This document shows, piece after piece, positions 20,878-32,400 of a stretch of DNA of 64,000 nucleotides. The notes below the pieces were generated by a model that was given only the letters and a program-made list of their open reading frames with translations, did not search any database and had not been told where the DNA came from. The stretch lies in NCBI GenBank assembly GCA_006226545.1, contig SBGR01000079.1, positions 1 to 64,000 of the forward strand, read 5' to 3'. Position numbers and translations under genes: made by a program. Origin of the DNA: Bacteroidota bacterium. GTDB taxonomy: Bacteria > Bacteroidota > Bacteroidia > UBA8524. The stretch's first letter is position 1, and each line of letters begins with the position of its first letter.

Positions 20878-21447
20878 ATGGAAGCAAGTTACCTGGATGA
20901 AGAATTTGACGGTCGCGTTTTTGTGGGCGATGAACTCCAAGGAATTGAGTTTGAGAACTGTCATTTCACCCGCTGCAACTTTGAAAGTCTTTCGTTCCAA
21001 GGCAGCAGCTTTATCAACTGTCGCTTTCAAGATTGCAACCTGAGCAATGTAAAACTGACGAAAACGAGCTTTCAAGATGTTCAGTTTAGCGGGTGTAAGA
21101 TGCTAGGCTTGCAGTTCGACCAATGCAACGGCTTCGGCTTCGCTATTCAAGTGAATAACTGCTTGCTCACCCATTCCAATTTCTTTCAGATGGACTTGCG
21201 AAACTCTTCCTTCCTAAACAGCCAATTGCACGGCGTAGATTTTAGCGAAGCGAAGTTAAGCGGAAGCAAACTCAACGGATCCGACCTTCTGGATGCCGTA
21301 TTTGAATTTAGCGATTTGGAGAAAGCCAATTTTAGCGATTGCATCAACCTCCGCATCGACCCAACCAAAAACAAGCTGAAAGGAGCCCTAATCCCTGCCA
21401 ATGAACTTGCCGGCTTGCTTTATCCATTTCAGATTAGGGTGGTTTAG
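20878..21447 (+). CDS. Pentapeptide-repeat protein
   Basis: A(D/N)LXX-like repeats (CHFTRCNFESLSFQGSSFINCRFQDCNLSNVKLTKTSFQDVQFSGCKM). Start is ATG 20878, not 20401. Confidence 0.92.
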   Translation: MEASYLDEEFDGRVFVGDELQGIEFENCHFTRCNFESLSFQGSSFINCRFQDCNLSNVKLTKTSFQDVQFSGCKMLGLQFDQCNGFGFAIQVNNCLLTHSNFFQMDLRNSSFLNSQLHGVDFSEAKLSGSKLNGSDLLDAVFEFSDLEKANFSDCINLRIDPTKNKLKGALIPANELAGLLYPFQIRVV

Positions 21448-21457
21448 TTTTGGTTAA

Positions 21458-23458
21458 TCAGTTGCCGGTAATCACACCAACCGGAATGCTGCGCTTTGTT
21501 TCGGTTCCATCAACAAACCAAATCTTCACGGCATAAAAATAGATTTTGTTTCGCTCTACTTTTCGGTCGATGAATACCCGCTGATCGCCGGCTATTTTGC
21601 CAGGCATTGGACTGAGCGACACTCTGGATGGACCCCTATAAACTTCAATAGCGCGAATAGCCGTATCTGTATAATCCCAATGCAGCTCCACCGTATTGCT
21701 TAGGCTATCGTAAACCGCCGAAACGACTTTAACCTCTGTTTTGAAATGTTTATTAGCAGACTGAACATACAATCCCGAAGAGCCTGGCGATCTGTTTTGT
21801 GCATCATCTTCTGCATACAAACGGTAAAAATACCAAGAAGCAGGCTTCACCTGTTTATCGGTAAAACTAGTATCCAATACGCCTAGCTCTACCCATACTG
21901 TATCCTTTGCTCCTATTCGCTGCAACCATTGTTTTTCTACATCACCACTTGAGCTTAACTTCCATTCCAGCGTAATTCCAGAATCTTGAACAGAAAAATC
22001 AAAAAACACCGGAGGCACCGGGGCATTGTAATCCGGACGTTTTACCTTAATAATCTCCGAAGTCAATGACCGGTTGAAACGCTTATCAACGCACTGAATG
22101 CGGTAATACACCTCTTCGTTTAACATGTTTAAACTAAGGGTATCATAGAAATAATTTCCAGGCAAAGGCTGATTGTAAATTCCACTGAATTCCACATTGC
22201 TATCGTTGGAGAAGAAAACCAAATAACCATCCAAGTCTTCCTCGGTTCCCATCTCCCATTCCAATTTCACCACACCAAAACTATCCACTTGCGCTTTCAG
22301 TCCTTGAGGCTTTGCCGGTGGCACAAGGTCTTTGTACTGATAATACAATCCGCTCATGGCCGGATTACCCGCGGTATCTACCACCTGAGCAAGAAGGTAA
22401 ATATCTTGAATCTGATTTGGATTTTCCCAATAAAAGCTATCGGTTCCAGGATCTAATAATTGCTTGGTAATTGGAGTGTACGCCACACCATCCTCTGCTC
22501 GTATTCCAAGAGCAATTCCGCGTTCGCCGTGTGCCTTCTCGCAAGCCTGCCATTGAATAATCAAAGCACCGTTGGCTAATTCCCGAGCCCTCAATCCCTC
22601 GATGGCCGGAGGTGGCGTTTTATCTCTTCCCATGGCAATTACCGAAGTGGATGGCGCAGATAAATCGCCAAACGCGTCAATAAACAATACACGGTAGGCA
22701 TAGGGAATATAATTTTCGACCGTATCGGAATAATGCAAAAAGGACGCGTTGGCATTTGCAGAAATCAACCTGCCATTTATTGGTTTAAAGTCCTTGCTTG
22801 ATTGTTCCTTCTTTTCCAGGTAATAAGCTGTAGCTCCGGCAGATTGGGCCCACTTTAAAGCTACTTCACCCTCCTTCTCTAGGGCTTCGGGATTTGCAGC
22901 GGAGTCGGCTATAGCCACTTCACCGGGGAAAAAGTAAAGGGTATCGCTAATAAAACCTTCTCCAACTGCATAAGCCCTGTATTGGTAAAGCAATCCTTGC
23001 TTCAGCTGTTTATCGCAAAAACGAAGATTGGCTTGATTCGCTGCTTCAATGTTTACATCTGCACCAAACGACAAAGTGGCCCACAAAAACTGCAGCTCAT
23101 TCTGTATATTTAAATGTTCTGCCGGGTTCAGTGAACTTATTTCTTCCAAGGCTAAAATCTTTTGTAAAGACGCTGCAGCAACAGCTCCTTGATCAAAACG
23201 GAAAGAAGACAAGTTCCAGCGCTCCGGCCTTTGCATCGCCTGCTTGGCATAAAATTGAAAGCCGTCATTGAATGGCGCCTTTCTTTCAATTACAAAACTG
23301 GATTTCGCCAGATGAAACAAGCCTTCCGCCTGATCTACATTCCACCTCAGCACAACGGAATCTCCATAGTTTTTGCATTGGCCTTTAAGGAATAAAGTAT
23401 CCTGAGCCAAAGCCGACAACTGAAAGCAAAGCAGAAACAAAATCAGGACTTTCTTCAT
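21458..23458 (-). CDS. Secreted fibronectin type III-like multidomain protein, paired with the giant TANFOR-like gene
   Basis: Signal peptide; repeated FN3 patterns (PPAKPQGLKAQVDSFGVVKLEWEMGTEEDLDGYLVFFS...YRIQCVDKRFNRSL); ATGA overlap with the upstream gene. Confidence 0.82.
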   Translation of the reverse strand: MKKVLILFLLCFQLSALAQDTLFLKGQCKNYGDSVVLRWNVDQAEGLFHLAKSSFVIERKAPFNDGFQFYAKQAMQRPERWNLSSFRFDQGAVAAASLQKILALEEISSLNPAEHLNIQNELQFLWATLSFGADVNIEAANQANLRFCDKQLKQGLLYQYRAYAVGEGFISDTLYFFPGEVAIADSAANPEALEKEGEVALKWAQSAGATAYYLEKKEQSSKDFKPINGRLISANANASFLHYSDTVENYIPYAYRVLFIDAFGDLSAPSTSVIAMGRDKTPPPAIEGLRARELANGALIIQWQACEKAHGERGIALGIRAEDGVAYTPITKQLLDPGTDSFYWENPNQIQDIYLLAQVVDTAGNPAMSGLYYQYKDLVPPAKPQGLKAQVDSFGVVKLEWEMGTEEDLDGYLVFFSNDSNVEFSGIYNQPLPGNYFYDTLSLNMLNEEVYYRIQCVDKRFNRSLTSEIIKVKRPDYNAPVPPVFFDFSVQDSGITLEWKLSSSGDVEKQWLQRIGAKDTVWVELGVLDTSFTDKQVKPASWYFYRLYAEDDAQNRSPGSSGLYVQSANKHFKTEVKVVSAVYDSLSNTVELHWDYTDTAIRAIEVYRGPSRVSLSPMPGKIAGDQRVFIDRKVERNKIYFYAVKIWFVDGTETKRSIPVGVITGN

Positions 23459-26400
23459 CGTGTAAAGGTTGAAAAACTGGTGGAACCAAAGGTTCGGGTG
23501 ATGGTAGCCGATTCAAGGGTTAGCCTACTGATATAAACTTTTTTTGCCGTTGCCGTGCCTTGTGTTAGCGGACGTAAATGCGCCACAAACGAATCGCTAG
23601 ATGCAGGCAAAACGAAAGGCTGTCCACCGCTGTACAATCGGCTAACAAGTTGAATTTCACTTACTGAAAGGCCATAATACCAAGTAGACGGAGCTCTAGT
23701 AATGATGAGGTTGGCTAGCAGAACAGCTCGTGCATGTTCTTTCGAAGCCATTGGAATAAAATCATAGAACAAATTCAGTCGTGTTCCGAGTTCAATTGTT
23801 GCGGTACTTGTGCCACTGATTGTTTTGGCTTCATATCCTGATCCAAATAAGCCCCCGCTGCTAACTTGGCCTGTTTGCGGATCAATGGTCAGGTTTGTAT
23901 TTACCGATTCACCGGTTATGGATTGCGATACCGAGGAATTTAAAAACACCTGGCTGATTTCCGGTTTGAAGGAGTTCAATCTTGTGTCGGCCATTCTTAA
24001 ATCAAATCCGAAGTATGAATTTGTCGGAAGTGGGGCTTTAATGTGATCATCCAGCTGCACATTAACCCCTTTCAATTGCTTACTGATATCAAAAAATTGG
24101 GCTACGTACGGACGCTTTTTCCAAAGGCTGTCGCCGGCCTTAAATACTTTTGGCCTGTAGAATCCGGTAAGCCAGTTGTTATCGTCCAAAGCGCTATTGG
24201 AAACCACCGGATGAACCTTCTGGGCAAGAATAAGATTTGTGCCCTTGTAGAAACCTTTCACTTCATAATTTTCAAAAGGCTCTTCGGTTATCAATTCAAT
24301 AGTGGTACCCGTAGAGCTGCTCAAGGCATATTTACTTATGCTTTGTTGTAAGGCTTGAAGCTTCATTTGGGTATTCGCGTATTTACTCACTCCGAACACA
24401 AAAGAATGCATCATAACACGAGGATCGCCTTGCACCTTGGCTTCTCTTAGTTTCCTGAAGATTTCCGGATTGGATTGCGGACTAACAACCGGATCATTCC
24501 CTCCCGGACCCTCTTGCGGCATGATTTGTCCGCCACTTAAACTGCCCGATGTAAAGGTATTGGCTGTTCCGGTATAGAGACTGGTATTCTGGAGAGGTGT
24601 TCCCGGAATTTTTTCGCGGATTAACCGAAACTGATAAAGTTTGTCAGGACCAAGATTTGGTGGCAGGTTAAAGAGTATTTGCTCTCGCGCAAAACGCAAT
24701 GGGGTGCGGAAAGTATCCGATGGGTCTCCGGCCCTAACAAATTGTCCGTACCAGATATAGTAACCTGTAAGCTCCCTCATTTCAGGTGTAGATGGAGGGT
24801 TGGAAAAAAAGGCCGATTGCACATCTGATCGGGTACAGACAATTTTTCCCTCTGTAAACTCACCTTTTTTGAAATAATTCTCTCCGGCTAAAGGTGTGCT
24901 GTAAACGATGTATTCAGGAGAAAACGCTGCAATGGCTTCTGTTGTGAAGGTATAGAATAAGGTGGTATCCCAAGTACGACCGTTGGCCATGGTTCTAGTC
25001 CAAGTTCCCGTAGTTCCCGTGGTGGCGCTGTATACAAAGCGTTCTACATAGTATTTTGCTTCAATTCGGTAAACTGTATTTCCGGCTTTCAAAAAGGCCT
25101 GAGGAATCAATTTGGAAACCAACCGACCTTCTGCCGGTTTAGTGGTAGCTATTACCAGCGGACTAGTTGAAAGTTGACCTTGACGGATTCGGTAGTACTC
25201 TTGTCTAACGCGAATTTGTTCCGGTCTTGTTCTACCGCTTAAGGTATAGGAAATAATGCTATCCAGCGGGAAGTTCAATTCAATATAGGGTTCTACGCCA
25301 ATCATGACATTTTCAGCGGCAGGCGCCGGTGAAACCTGAGCTACAATCGCGTTGATATTCACCGTTTGCTTAGGAATGCTTGGAACACATTTCGGGTCTT
25401 CATTGAGTTCAAAGTCAAACCTTCTGCTCCCTTGAATCAATCCGCCTAAAGCGGTGAAATTCGCAGAGAATTGTCCATTGAACGTATAAGGATTCATCAT
25501 ACCGGCATTCAATAGCATACCGGCATTCATTTCTGCCACCACCAAATCGCCTTTGAACACGGGCAAATCCACGTGCATACCCAAGGCAATATTGGAGTAG
25601 GCATAAGCTCGTCCGGTCATGTACCAACCTTGAATGCCATCTCTTCCATTGCAATTAGGAGCATTTGGCTCCAACAAGCCATCAAGGGCAAACTGCAATT
25701 CCATTCCGGCATAAAAGCTACCCAGCTCTATTTTCTTTTCTGGAATATTGGCATCCACACCCATCAATACCATAAAATCATTGCTGCTTGGTCTAGGGCG
25801 GATTGAAGGAATACGAAGACCCGCTTGTTCCAGTTTTTTGGCTAATTCCGTTTGTATCGGTGGTAGGTTCGAAGGCAAATCGTTGCCCATCAAGAGATAG
25901 CCCCCGGCTTCAAAAAGCGATTTATTGCCTTGGTAGAATCCGAATCCCATGCGCCCATTTTCTAAAAACGGATTACCCATACGTATATGCCAAATAGGGT
26001 TAAGAGACGACATATCTACCAGCAGGTCTATCATCCCGGCGTAATACACGGTTCGGTTGTCGATGGTTTGCGGCGTTCTGCCTCGAACGGCACCATTACC
26101 AACATTGACCAAGGCACTTAGGTTGCCAATGAATTTCTTTCTGCTCACGTCAATGGTGGTAATACCTCGAATGAACACCGGCGCGGTAGTTTTATCAGGA
26201 GTGGTCATCCACATATTACCTTCCATCGTCAATTTGCTTAATGACCCGAAGTTGCTGATTTCGGCAAAGAGTCCGAGTTCACCAAAGAGCGGCGATCCCG
26301 GCGGGCCTGTTATGCCTAACATGGCGCCAAATCCAAATAATTGGTTATTGTCCGGAACAAAGCTCGCTCCACTAAACGATTGACCTAATCTTGGTGTACC

Positions 26401-29400
26401 GCTCACGGCAGCAGCATCTCCCGGAATACGGCTCATCTTATACCAAGCCTCTCCTTTGATTGCATTGGCGTAAATCACATTGGCGGAAAAATCAATCGGT
26501 ATTGGAGGAAACTCGGCCCCGGCGCCAACCATCCAATAACGCATGTTGTTCTTTTCACCGAAAATGGCGGAAACACCTACCGCAATGGTTGGTTCAAACT
26601 TCGCTTGAATGATACCAGAAATAGCATTTCCATAAACCGGATCATTCGCTACGATGGCTATGCCACCCACCACCGAAACCACACCACTTAATTTAGCATC
26701 TACCCGGATGGTATCGAGATTCAGTCCGGCAAAATCCATCTCCCAGAGTTGTCCTTCTTTTTTCGGAACCCCAAACAAGCCAAAATTAAACTGTCCTCCA
26801 ATTCCATTACCATCTGCACCACCTTCTGTGATATTAATAGCCAAGCCCATGGATATTCCTTTTCTGATTCCGGGTGTCAAGGCTGCATCTTCAAACAAAC
26901 ATTTTCCATTGAACTCGGTAAAATCAAAACGGGTAATCTGAACCGGGAATCCGCCCACCTTTTTAGGTTCAGTCGAAACGGGAGCGGGCGTTGGACTTTC
27001 GCTAGACCCTCCTCCAACCAAGCGATTCATTTGCATACCGCCTAGTTTATCCAAACTGATGCGAAACGAATCCAAGCTTCCAAAACCCGTTCTTAACTTC
27101 AAGCCTTCAAACGGCAATGTTCCAAAGCGAATGTCTTTTAATCCAAGAAGCTCCTCTGCCTCCATAGCAACTTCTCCATTGAAATTGGCATTGAGCATCC
27201 AGGAGTTCGGGTTACGCACATCACCCTTCAGGCCAATGGTGCTGCTTTCATCGAGGTTTACACTGGCAAACCAGGCTGGCATACTCAATGTCTCCGGGTT
27301 GGTGATGCTGAAATCCATGTTCAGGCTATCTCTGGTTCTTCCTGTAGAAAGAAGCAGCTGATAAGCGAAAGGTTCTGTGAATAGTGGCGCACCCAACTCA
27401 CCCACCAGTCTGGAGCCACTCAAGGCATTGCTTACCACTTCAAAAGAGAATCGCTCAATGGAGAATTTCCATCCGGCTAAGGCGCCTGAATCCAGGTTCA
27501 AAAGGTTATCCGCTCCCACGCTCACCGTTAATCCGGAAGGGTCCATCAACATATTTTGCGCTGTGAATTGCAAGCCATTCGCGGTATCCCCTCCACTAAG
27601 CGCATCAGGTAAACGCATGGAGAATTCGCCGATATAGATTCCTTGCCAATCTGCTCCCCGCGTGCCTGCATAGCCTGCCGGAAACTGAATCGTTGAAGGA
27701 TTCATCACGTGAGAAAAATCCAACGTGAGGTGGCGTGCACTGAACTGGAAACCAGGAAGAAGAGTAGCTTCAAAACTTCGGTTCAAATCCAGCTCCAGCA
27801 TCCAATTTTGCATAGAAGCCACTGAGGCAAATCCGACGGCCGTAACTTTTCCGGGAGAAGGCAAACCTCTGTTCATGGGCGCCACCAAATCGCGACCCAA
27901 TTCAAGCGAAACTTTCAGGTCTATTTGCTTAAATCCATTGCAATCCCAAATCATGCGCGTACCGCTCACAGAAGACGTATCCGATTCTCGTCCAAGAATC
28001 TGAAACTCGGTAGAATCTGTCACTTGTATGCGTACCGCACCAATTAAATCTAAAGCGCCACCTTCAGTGATATCTGCTAAACCTTTGGCATTTAAGCACA
28101 CATCGGTAGCCCCAAATCCCAAGATTTGCCTATGCCCTAAGGCTGTGAATTCCACAAGTGAAACCGCATTGAGATTGGCCCTTTCCGGGGTAAAACGTAA
28201 ATCTGTTAAAGCGATGGTATACGGAAAGTTATCTACCGTCTTGCTCAAGCCTATTGGCAATTTTACCGGCTCATTGCTCAGTTCATCCAACAGTAAACAA
28301 GCCGGACTATTGATAAAATCATAGTATTCCGCCACTTTGCTGTGTGCCCCGGCTATCAGTTTATTTTTGAACTCATCAATTAGCCCGATTCCGGTATTCG
28401 TGCCATTCGTAACGGTACCCAACAGATCTGAGGTTTGGTATTGCGCCCTTACTTCACCACTAATCAACCTGCCTGAATCATTAAACTGAACACGATTGAA
28501 CCCAACGGCTAAAGGTCTTGGAAACAGTGAACATTTGATTTTTCCTTCACCGGAAAATTGTCCGGACGCTTCCCTGCGAATGGCCGTAAGTGTCATTTCA
28601 AACTGCCCCACCTTCATCACTTGTCCAAGTTTAGGTAAGGAATCGCTTGCTTGTCTATTGATACCCGACATTGGAAACACACAGCCCAAACCACAAACGG
28701 GTGTATCGCTAGAAGCAATTAGTGAATCAACCACCTCAAAGCTGTCGACAGCACTGAAGCGGTAATTGATTCTTTTCAGGAAGTCAAATCGATCCAATTC
28801 ATTGGCAGTTGTGCTATCAATCAGCAATTGTCCCAAGGCCATTAGGTTGAGCTGATTAGCGAAATAGTCTTTGTGCAGTTGCTGTGTTGTATCCACATCG
28901 GTTGGATTACTCCAGGTTATGCGGTAATAAAATTTTCCCTGTGGTAATGAATCCAGCTTTTCATTTCGCGGGAGATAAAAATCGTTCATAACCCGACCTT
29001 GTGAACCGGGAACTGAGTAGGATTCAATAATGGCTTTCGACTTTACCATAATGATACTATCGAAGCGTGGATCAGCCGCCACCTCGATATTCCATTGCTG
29101 TGCTGCAAAAAGCCTTGACCATTGCGAATTCCAAACCTCTCCATTTCCATTCTCAGGAAATACTTTAGCCGGCATGGCGGAAGGCTTAAAGCTGATTTCT
29201 ATGTTTCCTTTGTTAACCTGCCTTCCATTGAAGGTAGACACAAGTTCAGGCGTTTTCATCCCAACTTGAAACCCACCTTGAAGCGTGGCTTGCCCATTTT
29301 GCAAACTAGGGCTCAGGTTATTTAGCGATTGATTATGGCGAAAAGCCAACTCAAAGCTATCCAGAGAAATGGACGGGGTTCCAGCCGAAGTATAATAAGC

Positions 29401-32400
29401 CAGTCGCAATTGCCAGGCTATCGATTTAGTGGGTTGGAAATAGATGAGCTGGCCAATATTCTGCCTTTCATTATCCTCTGAACCTAGCCCCAGAATTTGC
29501 AAATTCGCGTTCCGATTCACGAGGAGTTGAATGAGGTTGATTTTACCTTGACCACTGTTTCCAAAAGGAAGAAGCTCAGACGAAGGCATGGTGCGAACCT
29601 GTAAGTACTTGTTTTTATTTCCTTCAACAGCAACTTGGTTAATAAGCGATTCAAAGTCCCCAGACTCTTCGCCTAACAGCTCCTGTTGAGCCAAGAGATC
29701 AAATTGAGCTCTATTTCGGACTAAGCTGCTATCGTAGGAAGCATTTAGAATAACTTGACCAGCATTGCTTAAACTATCAAACACATAATAATTGATGTTG
29801 CGAAAAGGCTCCAAATTGGAATTGAACTCACTTAAGGCAAAGTCCCAAAGCGTATCTGCAGGTAGCTTTTTCACTACTACCGGCGGATAGTAAAATGGGA
29901 TAGTATCACCTTCTGCAGGATAGACAAGTTCAAAATTGGGCTTTGGAATGGTGGCTGTATCCTTTTGAAAAACCACATAAAAACTGTCTGTAGCTGAAAC
30001 CCGGTAGTTTACTCTTTTAAAGAAAAAGGAATCGGCATTGCCTTCAAACTCCGGGTATTCTCCGGCCAATTGTGAATTGGCCAATTGCCTACCCAACTCC
30101 TGCCAGTAGGTTCTTTCTTGCAGATTGGGATTATCGCTTTGTGTGATATTGCTCCAGCTTACTCGCCAATAAACCGTACCGGTATCCCGTGGCTGAATGG
30201 CAATATTTTCTTGAGAGTAGAGGTCGCGAATAATTTCAGATTCCCCTTCGCTCACCCTATACTGTTTGATGATTTTTTTACTGATAACTGTATCCAGAAC
30301 AGAAAAATCAGGAGTCCTCGAAACCTCCACGTTCCATTGTTGCGCCACACCCAGGCTGAGAAAAGGCTGCCAAGACTCATTGTTATCCGGACTTGGCGGA
30401 AGCAGCTTCTGAGGCTTTAGCGATGGCTTAAACTGCAGCACCAAACTCTTTCCTGCTATCACTTCTTGTCCATTTTTAGTGAGCAATTGTGGCGTCCCCA
30501 TACCGGTGCTAAAGCGACCACCAGCCGTTTTATATCCTTGTTGCAAAAGAGACAGCTGCATATCGGATTGTTCAAATTGGTTTAACCTGAACTTTCGCTC
30601 ATAATCAACCATACCCATTTGATCAACCAACCCAATATCGTATACGCCAACTCTGGCAGTCCAGCTGATTCCATTTTTATACGGCATCAGGTACATGAAA
30701 GACGACAAGTTGGGGTAGTTAAAAAGAGGATTTTGCCCTAAAACTTGGCTTGCACCTTGGTAGCGAAACAGCTGCCTTGCCAATGCTTCTTTGCCGTCCA
30801 CCCCATTACCCAAGGGGAAATGCTTCGGCTCAAGTGCGCTGGCAATCTGCACAGTTGCTGATCCCGCTCTTTGATTTAGTATAGCTCCGGCTTCTTGGAT
30901 CAGTGCTGCGGCTGCATCAAAATCGCCTTCCAACTGCAAGCGTCCGGCTTCTTCCAACTTCGCCTCTACCCGATTCAAGGTAGAATCAAATCGAAAGCCA
31001 TTCAGTTGAGTATTGAACTCAGGATCTGTACTCAACTTGAGGTATTTATTACTTTCAACCGGCTCCAACGGTGAATTGAATTGGGTGAAAACAATTTTTT
31101 GTCGGGAATTCAGGTTCTGAGCAGAGATTAGGACCGGCGGATAATTGAACGGCAGCGTGTCTCCATTCACCGGGTAAACAGCCGTCAGAATGGTTTGACC
31201 TTCAGGTGTGAATCCATTAGGCCTACTGATATTGATTTCACATTGTTGTCGGCATTTGCCTTCATTTAATAAAATCAGGCTTGAGGCCAAGGGAGAACCC
31301 GGACGAATTCTATTGCGTATGGCAAACACTAAACGTGTATCGGCATTTTCTTCTTCACTCCCAAAACGGCCACTGGTTGAGAGTTGTGTAAGGATTGTTC
31401 CGAAGACTGGATTCTGCAGGCTGGTATCCAAAATCAGTTGACCGGTTCGTTCTTCAAACAAATCGGGTACGATGCCAAAAGCACTCAAGCTAACAATACG
31501 GATATCGGTAATCAGTTCTCCTTTTTCAGCAGAAAGCTTAAAAGCAGGATCAGCATAATCCCATTGCACGTTAAGCGGCACTTGAATTGGCAAAACGGTC
31601 TGCCCACAATTCTCTAAGGTAAAGAACGGTGGCTCAACCAATACCGGTTTTGTATCGATCAACCGAAATGCTTTTAAAGTGCTGAAGCCTTTGTTCTTAA
31701 AAACCGTTTTTCCATTGAGGTCTCGGGCTTCAATTAGTAAAAAATAATTCTTCCCAAATTCAAGCGGAGGATCTCCCGGAGAGATGATAAAAAAGGGTGT
31801 AGACGATGTTTTACTGAGGTAAGGAATCAAACTTGTGACGGTTTCCTTCATTCTCGCTTCCGGCATTTGATTCGGGTTGAAAGCGGTTTCATCGTATACG
31901 TGAAGCGTATATTCATAAAGCGCTCCGGGAATCATGGTGGGAGGCGTAAACTGTATGCTGTGATTTTGTCCGGCCAAACTATTAAACCCGAACTGTGGCA
32001 CTTCACCTCCGTAGGTATAATTTAGAAAATCGCTATTCAAGCGAATATCGGTTGGAGGGTCAGAATAGCTTACGTCAAAAGTAAAACAGCCTGTAGGTGA
32101 TCCTTGCGACATAGGCACGGTAAGCCCGGGAGCATCAAAATCAAAGGCTTGCATACATATTTCATAGGTGCCATCCGGGATGGTTCCATCTAGAATTAGG
32201 TTTTCAATATTGGCGCCGCGTATGGTGAAACTATGCTGATCTAGGCGTCCGTACAAACCCGATAAATCACTGAGCGTTAAAAAGCGAAATTCATTCGCCT
32301 TTAACTCAAAAACCTGAGCCGGCTGTAAATCACCGCGCAGCGCAATCTCAATGCCTTGTGCTCTATTGGAGAGGGAAAAGGAAAACTTCAATCGCAGATC

